The notes under the pieces were generated by a model, which was not told where the DNA came from, did no database searches, and saw nothing but the letters and a program-made list of their open reading frames with translations. From Pantoea conspicua (lineage in GTDB: Bacteria > Pseudomonadota > Gammaproteobacteria > Enterobacterales > Enterobacteriaceae): 64,000 nucleotides of DNA. This document shows, piece by piece, positions 19,634-30,255 of the stretch (the stretch's first letter is position 1; each line of letters opens with the position of its first letter). The stretch is from NCBI RefSeq assembly GCF_002095315.1, contig NZ_MLFN01000010.1, forward strand, positions 20,920 through 84,919, in the 5' to 3' direction. Made by a program: the position numbers and the translations under genes.

Positions 19634-21109
19634 TTATTCAAATTCGTTCCACGAACGACCATCGCGGGTGATCATCGCTACCGAGGCAACCGGGCCCCAG
19701 GTGCCAGCCTGATACGGCTTGGAGGAGTCGCCATCTGCCGCCCAGGCTTCAATGATGGAATCGACATAGGTCCAGGCCGCTTCCACTTCGTCACGACGGA
19801 CAAACAGCGCCTGAATGCCGCGCATACTTTCCAGCAGCAGACGCTCATAAGCATCCGCCAGATGCGACTGGTTGAAGGTTTCGGAGTAGCTCAGATCCAG
19901 CTTGGTGGTCTGCAGCTTATGCTTGTGGTCGAGGCCTGGCACTTTGTTCAGGATCTCGATATCCACCCCTTCATCCGGTTGCAGACGAATGGTCAGCTTG
20001 TTCTGCGGCAGTTCTGAGTAAGAATCTTTAAACAGGTTCATCTCAGGGTTTTTGAAGTAAACCACCACTTCGGAACATTTGGTCGGTAACCGTTTACCGG
20101 TGCGCAAATAGAATGGCACGCCCGCCCAGCGCCAGTTATCGATATCCACCCGGATGGCGACGAAGGTTTCAGTGGCGCTGGATTTGTTAGCGCCCTCTTC
20201 TTCGAGGTAGCCCGGCACTTTTTTACCCTGCACAAAGCCGGCGGTGTACTGACCGCGTACGGTTTTCTCACGCACGTTGGTCTGATCGATGCGGCGCAGC
20301 GAACGCAGAACCTTCACTTTTTCATCACGGATGCTGTCAGCGCTGAGATCGGAAGGCGGCGACATGGCGATCATGGTCAGAATCTGCAACAGGTGGTTCT
20401 GGATCATGTCACGCATCTGGCCAGCTTTGTCAAAATATCCCCAGCGGCCCTCAATCCCGACCTCTTCCGCCACGGTGATCTGCACGTGGTCGATGGTGCG
20501 GTTATCCCAGTTATTCACGAAAATCGAGTTAGCAAAGCGCAGCGCCAGCAGATTCAGCACCGTCTCTTTACCCAGATAGTGGTCAATACGGAACACCTGG
20601 CTCTCATCGAAGTATTCACCGACGCTGTCGTTAATTTCCTGCGAGGTTTCCAGTGAGGTACCGAGTGGCTTTTCCATCACCACGCGCGCCGGTTTGTCAT
20701 TCAGCTTCGCGGTGCCAAGACCCTGACAGATAGCACCAAAGGTGCTCGGTGGCATGGCGAAATAGTTGATGGTGGTGCGTTTCTTCTGATCCAGCATCTT
20801 GCCCAGTTTCGGGAAGTGCGTGGTGTCATTGACATCGAGGTTGCAGAAGTCGAGACGACCGCTGAGCTTATCCCACAGCGCTTCGTCAATTTTCTCCTTC
20901 ATGAAGGTTTCCAGCGCTTCACGTACCACTTTGGTGTATTCCGCTTTGTCCCACTCGGCGCGGCCTACGCCAATGATGCGGGTCTCTTCGTGAATCTGAC
21001 CCGCTTTTTCTAACTGATACAATGAAGGCAACAGTTTACGGCGTGCAAGATCGCCTTTGGCACCGAAAATCACCAGATCGCATGCCTGGGCTGTTTGTGT
21101 AACCGCCAT
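19634..21109 (-). CDS. zwf: Glucose-6-phosphate 1-dehydrogenase Zwf
   Basis: Zwf oxidises glucose 6-phosphate to 6-phosphogluconolactone with NADP+, the entry to the pentose phosphate pathway. The 491-residue product has the nucleotide-binding start [19 protein letters not shown], the substrate motif RIDHYLGKE with the catalytic His and Lys near residues 175-182, and the MEKPLG loop. The start has a GAGGAGAGG ribosome site. It is divergent from hexR, the usual arrangement in which HexR represses zwf until KDPG accumulates. Confidence 0.97.
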   Translation of the reverse strand: MAVTQTAQACDLVIFGAKGDLARRKLLPSLYQLEKAGQIHEETRIIGVGRAEWDKAEYTKVVREALETFMKEKIDEALWDKLSGRLDFCNLDVNDTTHFPKLGKMLDQKKRTTINYFAMPPSTFGAICQGLGTAKLNDKPARVVMEKPLGTSLETSQEINDSVGEYFDESQVFRIDHYLGKETVLNLLALRFANSIFVNNWDNRTIDHVQITVAEEVGIEGRWGYFDKAGQMRDMIQNHLLQILTMIAMSPPSDLSADSIRDEKVKVLRSLRRIDQTNVREKTVRGQYTAGFVQGKKVPGYLEEEGANKSSATETFVAIRVDIDNWRWAGVPFYLRTGKRLPTKCSEVVVYFKNPEMNLFKDSYSELPQNKLTIRLQPDEGVDIEILNKVPGLDHKHKLQTTKLDLSYSETFNQSHLADAYERLLLESMRGIQALFVRRDEVEAAWTYVDSIIEAWAADGDSSKPYQAGTWGPVASVAMITRDGRSWNEFE

Positions 21110-21303
21110 TTTCCTCTCCTCGTTGCAGGATAATCCGATGGTGATGCATCCTCTGCCACCGGGTCCAGGTTGTTATTCTCTTTCAGCACAATGTACTTTT
21201 TTCCCCGCGCCAGGTAAACCGACTCGCCGGGTCAACCGCATTCACTCTGTACCGGATAGTGTCAGCGCGCGTGATGACACGTGCGCATTTCTGCTTTTTT
21301 CTG

Positions 21304-21322
21304 TGTCTGATGTTGTCAGACA
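21304..21322. promoter_or_regulatory. Perfect 7-bp inverted repeat in the zwf-hexR intergenic region
   Basis: TGTCTGA (21304-21310) and TCAGACA (21316-21322) flank a 5-base spacer, about 150 bases upstream of hexR. It does not match the known HexR consensus (TGTAnT...AnTACA) well, so the binding protein is not assigned. No clear HexR box was found by eye in the 365-bp gap. Confidence 0.4.
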
Positions 21323-21474
21323 AAATCTGGCACCGCTCAAAGTATGCCAAAAAAAAGCGCGTCCGGCTTATCCGCCCTTGCGCCCGACCCGCGCTAACGC
21401 GATATAGTCTCTGTTATCGGGTGCCGGCGACAGCAATAATTGAAATCGATAAAAGTGATAATGGTCATCCACTT

Positions 21475-22353
21475 ATGAATATGCTGGAAAAGATTGAGGC
21501 GCAGCAGGCTGCGTTAAGTAAAGCGGAACAGAAAGTGGCCGGACAGATTCTGGCAGCGCCGCAGGCTGCAATGCATTCCAGCATTGCCACGCTGGCGCGC
21601 GCGGCGGGCGTCAGCGAACCCACGGTTAACCGTTTCTGCCATCGGTTAGGTGCGCGCGGTTTTCCGGACTTCAAACTGCAACTGGCGCAAAGCCTGGTAA
21701 AAGGCAGCAGCTGGGTCAGCCGTGGCGTTGAACAGCACGACGATGTGGAAAACTACAGCCATAAGATTTTTGATTCGGCGCTGGCTGGTCTGCAACAGGT
21801 CCGCAACCGGCTGGACGCCGCGCGTCTGCAGCAGGCGGTCACACTGCTGACCGGGGCAGATAAACTCGCCTTTTTTGGCCTGGGCGCTTCCGCGGTAGTG
21901 GCGCATGACGCCTTCACAAAATTTCTGCGCTTTGATTTGCCGGTCTTCTGGTCGGACGATATTGTGATCCAGCGCATGAGTTGTATAAATAGTCGAGCCG
22001 GTGACGTTTTTGTTCTCATTTCACATACTGGCCGCACAAAAAATATGGTAGAACTGGCTCGCCTGGCCCGTGTAAACGGTTCCACCGTTATTGCCATCAC
22101 CTCTGCCGACTCGCCCCTTGCCGACGAAGCCGCGCTGGCTTTAGTGCTTGATGTACCGGAAGATACTGATGTCTATCTACCGATGGTGTCGCGCCTGGCG
22201 CAGTTGACCGTGATCGATGTGTTGGCGACCGGTTTTACCCTGGAACGCGGAACGCCCTTCCGGGAAAACCTCAAGCGCGTTAAACAGGCGCTGAAAGCGT
22301 CGCGTTACGAAAAGCACGCCATTCGGGAAAAAGATACACAACAAAATAATTAA
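21475..22353 (+). CDS. hexR: RpiR-family repressor HexR
   Basis: HexR controls central carbon genes such as zwf, eda and pykA-type targets and senses KDPG. The 292-residue product has an N-terminal RpiR helix-turn-helix (TLARAAGVSEPTVNRFCHRLG) within its first 77 residues. A SIS sugar-phosphate domain follows, with FFGLGASAVVAHDAFTKF and VLISHTGRTKNMVELA. The ATG at 21475 (MNMLEKIEAQ) matches the family; the frame is open over 200 bases upstream but without homology. It is divergent from zwf and followed by pykA in the same direction. Confidence 0.94.
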   Translation: MNMLEKIEAQQAALSKAEQKVAGQILAAPQAAMHSSIATLARAAGVSEPTVNRFCHRLGARGFPDFKLQLAQSLVKGSSWVSRGVEQHDDVENYSHKIFDSALAGLQQVRNRLDAARLQQAVTLLTGADKLAFFGLGASAVVAHDAFTKFLRFDLPVFWSDDIVIQRMSCINSRAGDVFVLISHTGRTKNMVELARLARVNGSTVIAITSADSPLADEAALALVLDVPEDTDVYLPMVSRLAQLTVIDVLATGFTLERGTPFRENLKRVKQALKASRYEKHAIREKDTQQNN

Positions 22354-22367
22354 CATCACATTTACAA

Positions 22368-22383
22368 TGTGAGTCGTATCACA
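22368..22383 (+). promoter_or_regulatory. Candidate CRP site upstream of pykA
   Basis: The sequence TGTGA-N6-TCACA (22368-22372 and 22379-22383) is a perfect core match to the CRP binding consensus, 78 bases before the pykA start. Function is inferred from sequence only. Confidence 0.5.
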
Positions 22384-22460
22384 ACCCATCGATCATATAG
22401 AATAGCTAACCATGCCGCGTCCGGAGATCAGGACCGGCTTATTTGTTAACGGAGTCCTTC

Positions 22461-23903
22461 ATGTCAAGACGTCTCAGAAGAACCAAGATCGTAACAACCC
22501 TCGGCCCGGCTACCGATCGTGATAATAACCTCGAAAAAATCATCGCGGCTGGCGCTAACGTTGTACGACTCAACTTCTCCCACGGCACGCCAGAAGATCA
22601 CCAGATACGTGCAGATAAAGTGCGCGAGATTGCAGCAAAACTGGGTCGCCATGTTGCGATCCTCGGTGACCTGCAGGGTCCAAAAATTCGCGTTTCTACC
22701 TTCAAAGAAGGCAAAGTTTTCCTCAACATCGGCGATCGTTTCCTGCTGGATGCCAGCCTGGGTAAAGGCGAAGGCGACAAAGAGCGCGTCGGTATCGACT
22801 ATAAAGGCCTGCCGGCCGACGTGGTGCCTGGCGACATCCTGCTGCTGGATGATGGTCGCGTGCAGCTCAAGGTGCTGGAAGTACAGGAGATGAAAGTGTT
22901 CACCGAAGTCACCGTCGGTGGCCCGCTGTCGAACAATAAAGGGATTAACAAGCTGGGCGGCGGCCTGTCGGCTGAAGCGCTGACTGAAAAAGACAAAGCG
23001 GACATCATCACCGCCGCGAAAATTAAGGTCGACTATCTGGCGGTCTCCTTCCCGCGCTGTGGCGAAGACATGAACTATGCGCGTCGTCTGGCCCGTGAAG
23101 CGGGTTGCGATGCCAAACTGGTGGCGAAAGTAGAACGTGCCGAAGCGGTGGCCAGTCAGGAAGCGATGGATGACATTATTCTCGCCTCTGATGTGGTGAT
23201 GGTCGCGCGTGGCGATCTCGGCGTGGAAATTGGCGATCCGGAACTGGTCGGGATTCAGAAGGCGTTAATTCGTCGCGCCCGCCAGCTCAACCGCACCATC
23301 ATCACCGCCACCCAGATGATGGAATCGATGATCACCAACCCGATGCCGACCCGTGCAGAAGTCATGGACGTGGCAAACGCCGTGCTCGACGGAACCGATG
23401 CCGTGATGCTGTCGGCTGAAACCGCCGCCGGTCAGTATCCGGCAGAAACCGTCTCGGCAATGGCTAAGGTCTGCCTTGGCGCAGAGAAGATCCCCAGCGT
23501 TAACGTCTCTAAACACCGTCTGGATGTGCAGTTCGACAACGTAGAAGAAGCCATTGCGATGTCGTCGATGTATGCCGCTAACCACCTGCAGGGTGTAACC
23601 GCCATCATCACCATGACCGAATCGGGCCGTACGCCGCTGATGACGTCCCGTATCACCTCGGGCCTGCCGATTTTCGCCATGTCGCGTCATGAGCGCACCC
23701 TGAATCTGACCGCGCTCTATCGCGGTGTGACGCCGGTGTTCTTTGACAGTAACAATGACGGCGTGGCAGCGGCACACGATGCCGTTAATCTGCTGCGTGA
23801 TAAAGGCTTCCTGGTTTCAGGCGACCTGGTGATTGTCACTCAGGGCGACGTCATGGGCGCCACCGGCACCACTAATACCACTCGCGTACTGCGCGTGGAT
23901 TAA
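22461..23903 (+). CDS. pykA: Pyruvate kinase II PykA
   Basis: PykA converts phosphoenolpyruvate and ADP to pyruvate and ATP. The 480-residue product shows the barrel start [13 protein letters not shown], the ADP/Mg region [12 protein letters not shown], the catalytic KVERAEAV and the metal-binding [10 protein letters not shown]. The signature [20 protein letters not shown] is intact. The ATG at 22461 ([10 protein letters not shown]) has GGAG 6 bases upstream; an ATG six codons earlier lacks a good ribosome site. It follows hexR by 107 bases and has its own probable promoter region with a CRP-like site. Confidence 0.97.
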   Translation: MSRRLRRTKIVTTLGPATDRDNNLEKIIAAGANVVRLNFSHGTPEDHQIRADKVREIAAKLGRHVAILGDLQGPKIRVSTFKEGKVFLNIGDRFLLDASLGKGEGDKERVGIDYKGLPADVVPGDILLLDDGRVQLKVLEVQEMKVFTEVTVGGPLSNNKGINKLGGGLSAEALTEKDKADIITAAKIKVDYLAVSFPRCGEDMNYARRLAREAGCDAKLVAKVERAEAVASQEAMDDIILASDVVMVARGDLGVEIGDPELVGIQKALIRRARQLNRTIITATQMMESMITNPMPTRAEVMDVANAVLDGTDAVMLSAETAAGQYPAETVSAMAKVCLGAEKIPSVNVSKHRLDVQFDNVEEAIAMSSMYAANHLQGVTAIITMTESGRTPLMTSRITSGLPIFAMSRHERTLNLTALYRGVTPVFFDSNNDGVAAAHDAVNLLRDKGFLVSGDLVIVTQGDVMGATGTTNTTRVLRVD

Positions 23904-23941
23904 TTAACACCGGGTTGAGATTGCCAGTGTAGAATAAAAGA

Positions 23942-23970
23942 CGCGACTGCCTGCCAGTCGCGTTTTCTTT
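23942..23970 (+). terminator. Intrinsic terminator of pykA
   Basis: CGCGACTG (23942-23949) and CAGTCGCG (23955-23962) form the stem, followed by TTTTCTTTT. Confidence 0.92.
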
Positions 23971-23987
23971 TCTGACAAGGAGGCCAG

Positions 23988-25220
23988 ATGGCCCGTTTTC
24001 ACCCCATCAGCCAGCTGACCGGCCGGGTACTGTTATTTCCTCTGGCGTTAGTGTTATTCGAATTTGCCACCTACATTGCTCATGACATGATCCAGCCGGG
24101 TATGCTGATCGTCACGGCAGAATTTAACGTCGGCCCGGAATGGGTCTCCACCTCGCTGACCGCCTACCTGATTGGCGGCGTGGTGCTGCAATGGCTGCTG
24201 GGCCCGCTTTCCGATAAGTTTGGCCGCCGTCCGGTCATGCTGTTCGGTATCCTGTTTTTTGCTGCCGCCTGTCTGCTGACTAACTGGGTCAGCTCTATCG
24301 AAGAGTTTGTCAGCCTGCGCTTTGTGCAGGGGATCAGCCTGTGCTTTATCGGTGCGGTCGGCTATGCCGCGATTCAGGAGGCGTTTGATGAAGCGCTGGC
24401 GGTGCGGATGATGGCGCTGATGGCGAATGTCGCACTGCTGGCCCCACTGGCCGGTCCGCTGGCGGGTGCCGCCTGGCTCACCGTGGGCAGCTGGCGCAGC
24501 ATGTTCTGGCTGTTCGCTGCCTGTAGCCTGCTGGCCTTTGTGGTGCTGTGGCGGGTGATGCCGGAAACCGCTGGCGATCGCAGCCATTCGATAGCGCTGC
24601 CGAATCTGGCGCGCAACTACGGTCGCCTGATAAAAGATCGGCTGGTGATGACGGGTTCGTTCGCTATCGGCCTGGTGTTTATCCCGATTCTGACCTGGGT
24701 GGCGCTGTCGCCGGTGATCCTGATGCATGACGAAGGGCTGTCGCGTATGCAGTATGCGTTGCTGCAGCTGCCGGTGTTCCTGGCGATGATCGCCGGTAAT
24801 CTGACGCTGAGTAAGCTGGCAGGACGGGTGCCGATTGAGCAGCCGGTGAAGTTAGCCGCCTGGCCTATCCTTATCGGGCTGAGCCTGGCCCTGGTGGCGA
24901 GCCTGCTGAACAGTCACGGCTATCTGCTGATTACCGCCGGTCTCAGCCTGTACGCTTTTGGCGCGGGCATGGTCAATGCCGGGCTCTACCGCCTGACGCT
25001 TTACGCCAGTGACGAAGGCAAGGGCAGCGTGGCGGCGATGCTGGGAATGATCAGCATTCTGACGCTGGCTATCGGCATTGAACTGGCGAAAAGTGGCTAC
25101 TTCAGTGGCGGCACGCTGTGGTTCTGTCTGATTAACTTTATCAGCGGGGTGTTGTGGTTTGGTCTGGTGATTGTGTTTATGCGGGAACGCAAACGTCGCA
25201 GTAAGCTGGAAGCACTCTGA
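23988..25220 (+). CDS. MdfA-like multidrug efflux MFS transporter
   Basis: This is a 410-residue drug:proton antiporter of the inner membrane, closest in sequence to E. coli MdfA (Cmr). The first helix carries the membrane acidic residue of MdfA (LVLFEFATYIAHDMIQPG), important for cationic drug recognition in that protein. The family loop motif GPLSDKFGRRPVM follows helix 2, and LRFVQGISLCFIGAVGYAA marks helix 4. Twelve membrane segments are visible. The start ATG follows AAGGAGG. The E. coli mdfA locus lies elsewhere, so this may be a paralog; drug range is unknown. Confidence 0.85.
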   Translation: MARFHPISQLTGRVLLFPLALVLFEFATYIAHDMIQPGMLIVTAEFNVGPEWVSTSLTAYLIGGVVLQWLLGPLSDKFGRRPVMLFGILFFAAACLLTNWVSSIEEFVSLRFVQGISLCFIGAVGYAAIQEAFDEALAVRMMALMANVALLAPLAGPLAGAAWLTVGSWRSMFWLFAACSLLAFVVLWRVMPETAGDRSHSIALPNLARNYGRLIKDRLVMTGSFAIGLVFIPILTWVALSPVILMHDEGLSRMQYALLQLPVFLAMIAGNLTLSKLAGRVPIEQPVKLAAWPILIGLSLALVASLLNSHGYLLITAGLSLYAFGAGMVNAGLYRLTLYASDEGKGSVAAMLGMISILTLAIGIELAKSGYFSGGTLWFCLINFISGVLWFGLVIVFMRERKRRSKLEAL

Positions 25221-25221
25221 G

Positions 25222-25247
25222 AAAAAGGCCGCATCAGCGGCCTTTTT
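25222..25247. terminator. Bidirectional terminator between the MFS gene and lpxM
   Basis: AAAAAGGCCGC (25222-25232) pairs with GCGGCCTTTTT (25237-25247), giving T-runs on both strands between two converging genes. Confidence 0.92.
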
Positions 25248-25248
25248 G

Positions 25249-26223
25249 CTATTTGCGCGGGTAGAGTTCTTTGCGCGAATAGGGCTCGATATCGTCGTCT
25301 TTGCGCGTTTTCAGCAGTTTCAGGATCCAGGTGTACTGTTCCGGATGCGGGCGCACGAAAATTTCGACTTCTTCATTCATCCGGCGCGCCAGTTGATGGT
25401 CATCCGCTTCCAGCAGATCGTCCATCGGTGGCCGCACATAGATTTCCAGCTTATGCGTGTCGCTGTTATAGACCGGAAACAACGGGACAACGCGGGCGCG
25501 GCACAGCTTCATCAAACGGCCCAGTGCCGGCAGCGTCGCTTTATAAGTGGCGAAAAAGTCCACGAACTCGCTGTGCTCCGGGCCATGATCCTGATCGGGC
25601 AGATAGTAGCCCCAGTAGCCCTGGCGGATCGAACTGATAAAGGGTTTGATACCGTCATTGCGGGCATGTAACCGGCCGCCATAACGGCGACGCGCGGTAT
25701 TCCAGGCATAGTCCATCAGCGGATCGCTCTGGTTATGGAACATCGCCGCCATTTTCTGCCCTTCCGATGCCAGCAGCATCGCGGGAATATCCACCGCCCA
25801 GCCGTGTGGTACCAGAAAAATGACGTTCTGTTGTTCAGCCTGCATCTGATCGATAATCTCGCGGCCATGCCACTCTACGCGCTCACGGATGCGTGCCGGA
25901 TCGCGCAGCACTAACTCGGTCATCATTGCCATTGCCTGCGGTGCCGTGGCGAACATCTCGTCAACCAGCGTGGCACGCTGGGTCTCGCTCAGTTCCGGCA
26001 GGCAATAGTAGAGATTAATCAGGGCGCGGCGACGCGCGCCTTTCGCCAGCTTGCCGGCAAAGCGGCCTAAACGACCCAGCAACGGATCGCGCACTTTGGG
26101 CGGTAACATCGCCATACCAGCCAGTCCACCAATCGCCAGCCAGCTTCCCCAGTATTCAGGTTTGAGAAATGAACGTTCAAAAACGGGAATAAATTCAGCG
26201 TTATTTTTTTTTCGGGTTTCCAT
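25249..26223 (-). CDS. lpxM: Lipid A myristoyltransferase LpxM (MsbB)
   Basis: LpxM adds the last secondary acyl chain to Kdo2-lipid A at the inner membrane. The 324-residue product belongs to the HtrB/MsbB family: an N-terminal hydrophobic anchor near residues 25-42, the catalytic HX4D motif in [13 protein letters not shown], and the conserved [19 protein letters not shown]. The gene is convergent with the MFS gene and next to mepM, as in E. coli. Full length, with no missing motif. Confidence 0.94.
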   Translation of the reverse strand: METRKKNNAEFIPVFERSFLKPEYWGSWLAIGGLAGMAMLPPKVRDPLLGRLGRFAGKLAKGARRRALINLYYCLPELSETQRATLVDEMFATAPQAMAMMTELVLRDPARIRERVEWHGREIIDQMQAEQQNVIFLVPHGWAVDIPAMLLASEGQKMAAMFHNQSDPLMDYAWNTARRRYGGRLHARNDGIKPFISSIRQGYWGYYLPDQDHGPEHSEFVDFFATYKATLPALGRLMKLCRARVVPLFPVYNSDTHKLEIYVRPPMDDLLEADDHQLARRMNEEVEIFVRPHPEQYTWILKLLKTRKDDDIEPYSRKELYPRK

Positions 26224-26294
26224 GCACTCGCCTCAAGCAATGACCGGCTTATGATAGTGACGACGGGCAAATTTGCAATCATCGTGCGCCAGAT

Positions 26295-26324
26295 AGAAAA
26301 AACCGACGGGATTGCCGTCGGTTT
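26295..26324 (-). terminator. Intrinsic terminator of mepM
   Basis: AAACCGACGG (26300-26309) and CCGTCGGTTT (26315-26324) form the stem; the minus strand continues in T residues. Confidence 0.88.
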
Positions 26325-26347
26325 CTGTGCGATTTGGCGAAATTCGC

Positions 26348-27679
26348 TTATTTCAGACCCAGCTGCGGCAGCCAGGATTTCACCTGCGCCATGTACTGGC
26401 TGCGATCTTTGCCGGTCAGACCTTCCATCCGCGGCAGCTTCGCCGTTAACGGGTTGACCGCCTGATTATTGATCCAGATTTCAAAGTGCAGATGTGGTCC
26501 GGTTGAGCGACCGGTGTTACCTGACAGCCCGATGCGATCGCCGCGCTTCACTTTTTGTCCCGGCTTCACCAGCACTTTCTTCATGTGCATGTAGCGCGTC
26601 ATGTACTGACGACCGTGACGGATCGCCACGTAGTTACCGGCCGCCCCGCCATTCTTCGCCACCACAATCTCCCCGTCGCCCACTGCCAGCACTGGCGTGC
26701 CGATCGGCAGCGCAAAGTCGACGCCTTTATGCGGCGCGATGCGTCCGGTCACCGGGTTGAGACGGCGCGGGTTGAAGTTAGATGAGACGCGATACTGCTT
26801 CACCGTCGGGAAGCGCATGAAGCCGCGCGCCAGGCCGGAACCGTTGCGATCGTAGAATTTGCCATCTTCGGCACGAAAGGCGTAATAGTCTTTGCCGCCG
26901 CTTCGCAGGCGTACCCCGAGCAGCTGACTTTGGGCACTTTTGCCGTCGAGCATTTCACGTGACATTAAGACACTGAACTGATCGCCGGCCCGCAGCTTAC
27001 GGAAATCCATCTGCCACTGCAGCGCCTTAATGACAGCACTGGCTTCGGCACTGCTTAACCCGGCACGCTGGGCACTGGCGGCAAAACTGCCGCGCACTTC
27101 GCCCTGCAGCACGCTGTTGCGCCACTCCCCCTTCTGCATCTCCGCGTCCATTTTAAAGCCACCTTTGTCGGTGCGCTCATAGGTACGGGTTTCGCGACGG
27201 GAGATCTCCCAGCTCAGGGTTTTCAGGCTGCCGTCATCGGCCAGGGTCCAGCTCAGCTGCTGCCCGACCTGCAGATTGCGTAAATCACGGTCACTGACCA
27301 CCAGCGAATTGATGTCGCCAATGTCGATGCCATACTGATTCAGTGCACTGCTCAGCGTATCGCCGGAGGAGACGGTGTATTCATGAACGCCTGGTGTTTC
27401 AGGTACGCCGGTATCGACATCGTCCGCAGGCAGCTCTTCATCCGGTTCCGGTGTGCTTTGATCAATCGGCTCACTGGCTTCCGGCAGCAGCGTGCGGAGT
27501 TCATTTTTATCCAGCTCGATGGTTTTGACGATAGGCGTCACATCATCGGTGGGGTGATAAACGTAAGGCCGCCAGACGGCGACGGCCAGTGTCACAACAG
27601 TTAAAGAACCCAGCATAACGCGGTGGGGGCGCGGCAAATTATTAAATGCGAGGGCGACAGAGCGGGCTATCTGCTGCAC
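26348..27679 (-). CDS. mepM: Murein DD-endopeptidase MepM
   Basis: MepM cuts peptide crosslinks in peptidoglycan to allow insertion of new strands. The 443-residue product has a membrane anchor near residues 20-40, a LysM domain (YTVSSGDTLSSALNQYGI) near residues 105-150, an OapA/Csd3-type middle region, and a C-terminal M23 peptidase. Zinc ligands are visible in HKGVDFALPIGTPV and GPHLHFEIW. It starts 13 bases after the znuA stop on the same strand, so some read-through from the Zur-controlled gene is possible. E. coli also links zinc and mepM. Confidence 0.94.
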   Translation of the reverse strand: MQQIARSVALAFNNLPRPHRVMLGSLTVVTLAVAVWRPYVYHPTDDVTPIVKTIELDKNELRTLLPEASEPIDQSTPEPDEELPADDVDTGVPETPGVHEYTVSSGDTLSSALNQYGIDIGDINSLVVSDRDLRNLQVGQQLSWTLADDGSLKTLSWEISRRETRTYERTDKGGFKMDAEMQKGEWRNSVLQGEVRGSFAASAQRAGLSSAEASAVIKALQWQMDFRKLRAGDQFSVLMSREMLDGKSAQSQLLGVRLRSGGKDYYAFRAEDGKFYDRNGSGLARGFMRFPTVKQYRVSSNFNPRRLNPVTGRIAPHKGVDFALPIGTPVLAVGDGEIVVAKNGGAAGNYVAIRHGRQYMTRYMHMKKVLVKPGQKVKRGDRIGLSGNTGRSTGPHLHFEIWINNQAVNPLTAKLPRMEGLTGKDRSQYMAQVKSWLPQLGLK

Positions 27680-27692
27680 TTTTACCTATTCC

Positions 27693-28640
27693 TCATGCTC
27701 CATTCAGGCAGCTTGCATACTGGCTCGACAGCTGTGAGAGGAATTTCACATAGCTATCTTTAGCTAAGCTGATGTCTGTTCCCAGCGGATCGAGCGTACC
27801 TTTACGCACCTGCGTTCCGCGGGCGACAGCATCGATGACTGCTGGCCTGAATTGTGGCTCAGCAAAGACGCAGACCGCCTTTTGCTCAACCAACTGTGTT
27901 CGTATTTGGTGTAAACGCTGAGCGCCCGGTTGAATCTCAGGATTGACGGTAAAATGCCCGGCGGGCGAGAGACCGTAGTGTTTTTCAAAGTACGTGTAAG
28001 CGTCGTGAAAAACGAAATATCCTTTATTTCTGACCGGCGCGAGTTGTGCGCTAACGCGTTTGTCCGTATCCGCCAAAGCTACCTCAAACTGCTGGAGGTT
28101 GGCGTCAAGTTTGGCTTTATCTTGCGGCATAAGTTCCAATAATTTTTCATGGATTGCAACCGCGGTTTTCCGTGCTATCTCCGGCGACAACCACAGGTGC
28201 ATATTAAACTCGCCGTGATGATGATGATGGGCCTCGGCGTCTGCGGCTTCGGATTTTTCTGCTTCGTGTTCATCTTCATCTTCCCCACCGCTAATCAATA
28301 GCGGTTTAACCCCATTAATATCGGCCATCGACAGATTTTTTTTAGCCGGTAGTTCAGCCACAGATTTCGCCATAAAGGCTTCCATTTCAGGCCCGACCCA
28401 TACGACTAAGTCCGCGTTTTTTATACGTTTTGCATCAGAAGGACGCAGTGCGTAATCGTGCTCTGAGGCCCCGTCCGGCAGCAGAACCTCGACCGGAGTC
28501 ACGCCATCGGCAATCGCCGCCGCGATAAAACCGACCGGTTTAAGTGAAGCAACCACATTGGCGTGTGCTGCAAAGGTAAATGAAGCTGTAGCGGATAAAG
28601 CAGTTAAGGCGAAAAGTGCGCCTTTTTTAATATGTAACAT
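27693..28640 (-). CDS. znuA: Periplasmic zinc-binding protein ZnuA
   Basis: ZnuA captures zinc in the periplasm for the ZnuBC importer. The 315-residue product begins with a signal peptide ending TFAAHA near residue 27. It has the family Zn ligands, including the first His in [16 protein letters not shown], and the charged histidine-rich loop ([19 protein letters not shown] followed by five His) near residues 120-145, which precedes [12 protein letters not shown]. It is divergent from znuCB across a Zur box. Confidence 0.95.
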   Translation of the reverse strand: MLHIKKGALFALTALSATASFTFAAHANVVASLKPVGFIAAAIADGVTPVEVLLPDGASEHDYALRPSDAKRIKNADLVVWVGPEMEAFMAKSVAELPAKKNLSMADINGVKPLLISGGEDEDEHEAEKSEAADAEAHHHHHGEFNMHLWLSPEIARKTAVAIHEKLLELMPQDKAKLDANLQQFEVALADTDKRVSAQLAPVRNKGYFVFHDAYTYFEKHYGLSPAGHFTVNPEIQPGAQRLHQIRTQLVEQKAVCVFAEPQFRPAVIDAVARGTQVRKGTLDPLGTDISLAKDSYVKFLSQLSSQYASCLNGA

Positions 28641-28670
28641 TATGCGTCATTCCATCGTGACCAGAAGGTG

Positions 28671-28691
28671 GAATGTGATATTATAACATTC
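28671..28691. promoter_or_regulatory. Zur box between znuA and znuC
   Basis: The near-palindrome GAATGTGATATTATAACATTC fits the enterobacterial Zur operator. It lies 30 bases upstream of znuA and 26 bases upstream of znuC, so it can control both. Repression in zinc-replete cells is established for this locus. Confidence 0.88.
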
Positions 28692-28717
28692 GAAATTCTG
28701 TGCAACCTGTAAATACT

Positions 28718-29473
28718 ATGAACTCACTTGTTACACTCGAAAACATTTCGATTAAATTTGACCAGCGCGCTGTGTTATCTGGCGTAAGCCTTGCGCTGCA
28801 GCCGGGCCGCATTCTGACGTTGCTGGGACCTAACGGTGCGGGAAAGTCGACACTGGTGCGAGTGGTGCTGGGGCTGTTAGCCCCGACCAGCGGCACGCTC
28901 AAACGTAGCCCTGGCTTGCGCATCGGCTATGTGCCACAAAAACTGCACATCGATCCGACGCTGCCGGTCACGGTAGAACGCTTTATGCGTTTATCGCGCG
29001 GCAGTAAAAGCGCTGAGATTCTGCCCGCACTTAAACGCGTTCAGGCAGGTCACCTGCTCAATGCGCCCTTGCAAAAACTCTCCGGCGGTGAAACCCAGCG
29101 GGTACTGCTGGCGCGCGCCCTGCTCAACCAGCCGCAGCTACTGGTACTGGACGAGCCGACCCAGGGCGTAGACGTTAATGGTCAGGTGGCGCTGTACGAT
29201 CTGATCGATCAGCTGCGTCATGAACTGAACTGTGGCGTGCTGATGGTTTCCCACGATCTGCATCTGGTGATGGCCAAAACCGATGAGGTACTGTGTCTAA
29301 ATCACCACATCTGCTGTTCCGGTACGCCGGAAGCGGTGTCGCAACATCCCGAATTTATCGCCATGTTCGGTCCTCGCGGCGCGCAGCAGCTGGCCATTTA
29401 TCGCCACCACCATAATCACCGTCACGACCTTCAGGGACGAATTGTTTTACGCAAAGGACAGGGTTCATCATGA
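28718..29473 (+). CDS. znuC: Zinc ABC transporter ATPase ZnuC
   Basis: ZnuC powers zinc uptake with ZnuB and ZnuA. The 251-residue ATPase has Walker A ([13 protein letters not shown]), the signature [16 protein letters not shown], Walker B ([12 protein letters not shown]), the switch His in [10 protein letters not shown] and a histidine-rich tail ([13 protein letters not shown]) typical of ZnuC. The ATG at 28718 ([11 protein letters not shown]) matches the family start; an in-frame ATG six codons upstream lies close to the Zur box. It overlaps znuB by 4 bases. Confidence 0.95.
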   Translation: MNSLVTLENISIKFDQRAVLSGVSLALQPGRILTLLGPNGAGKSTLVRVVLGLLAPTSGTLKRSPGLRIGYVPQKLHIDPTLPVTVERFMRLSRGSKSAEILPALKRVQAGHLLNAPLQKLSGGETQRVLLARALLNQPQLLVLDEPTQGVDVNGQVALYDLIDQLRHELNCGVLMVSHDLHLVMAKTDEVLCLNHHICCSGTPEAVSQHPEFIAMFGPRGAQQLAIYRHHHNHRHDLQGRIVLRKGQGSS

Positions 29474-30255
29474 TTGAGTTGTTATTACCGGGCTGGATAG
29501 GCGGCGTGATGTTAGCGCTGGCTGCAGGCCCGCTGGGGTCGTTTGTGGTCTGGCGCAAAATGTCCTACTTCGGCGATACGCTGGCCCATGCTTCACTGCT
29601 CGGCGTCGCTTTTGGTCTGTTGTTTAACGTCAACCCCTACTACGCCGTGATCCTGGTGACGGTCTGTCTGGCGCTCGGACTGGTGTGGCTGGAGCGGCGT
29701 CCGCATCTGGCAATCGATACCCTGCTCGGTATCATGGCGCACAGTGCGCTATCGCTGGGTCTGGTGGTGGTCAGCCTGATGAAGAACGTGCGGGTCGATC
29801 TGATGGCCTATCTGTTTGGCGATTTGCTGGCGGTCACGCCGGACGATCTCTGGATGATGGGTAGCGGCGTAGTGGTGGTGTTACTGGTGATGGCGTGGCA
29901 GTGGCGTTCGCTGCTGTCGATGACCATCAGCCCGGAACTGGCACAGGTGGATGGCGTCAATATTCAGCGTACCCGGTTGATTCTGATGCTGGTCACCGCG
30001 CTGACGATTGGGGTGGCGATGAAGTTTGTCGGCGCGCTGATCATTACGTCCCTGCTGATCATCCCGGCTGCCACCGCACGTCGTTTTGTCCGTTCCCCCG
30101 AAGGGATGGCTGGCGTGGCGGTGATTATTGGCGTACTCGCCGTCACCGGCGGTCTGACCTTCTCGGCCTTTTATGACACGCCCGCCGGTCCGTCGGTGGT
30201 GCTGTGCGCGGCCATCCTGTTTATCTTCAGCATGGTGCGTAAGCCGGCGGTCTGA
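29470..30255 (+). CDS. znuB: Zinc ABC transporter permease ZnuB
   Basis: ZnuB is the inner-membrane channel of the zinc importer. The 261-residue product has about eight membrane segments and the ABC-3 family loop ([18 protein letters not shown]). The ATG overlaps the znuC stop (ATGA), giving coupled translation. It ends one base before the convergent ruvB stop. Complete in all family features. Confidence 0.95.
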   Translation: MIELLLPGWIGGVMLALAAGPLGSFVVWRKMSYFGDTLAHASLLGVAFGLLFNVNPYYAVILVTVCLALGLVWLERRPHLAIDTLLGIMAHSALSLGLVVVSLMKNVRVDLMAYLFGDLLAVTPDDLWMMGSGVVVVLLVMAWQWRSLLSMTISPELAQVDGVNIQRTRLILMLVTALTIGVAMKFVGALIITSLLIIPAATARRFVRSPEGMAGVAVIIGVLAVTGGLTFSAFYDTPAGPSVVLCAAILFIFSMVRKPAV

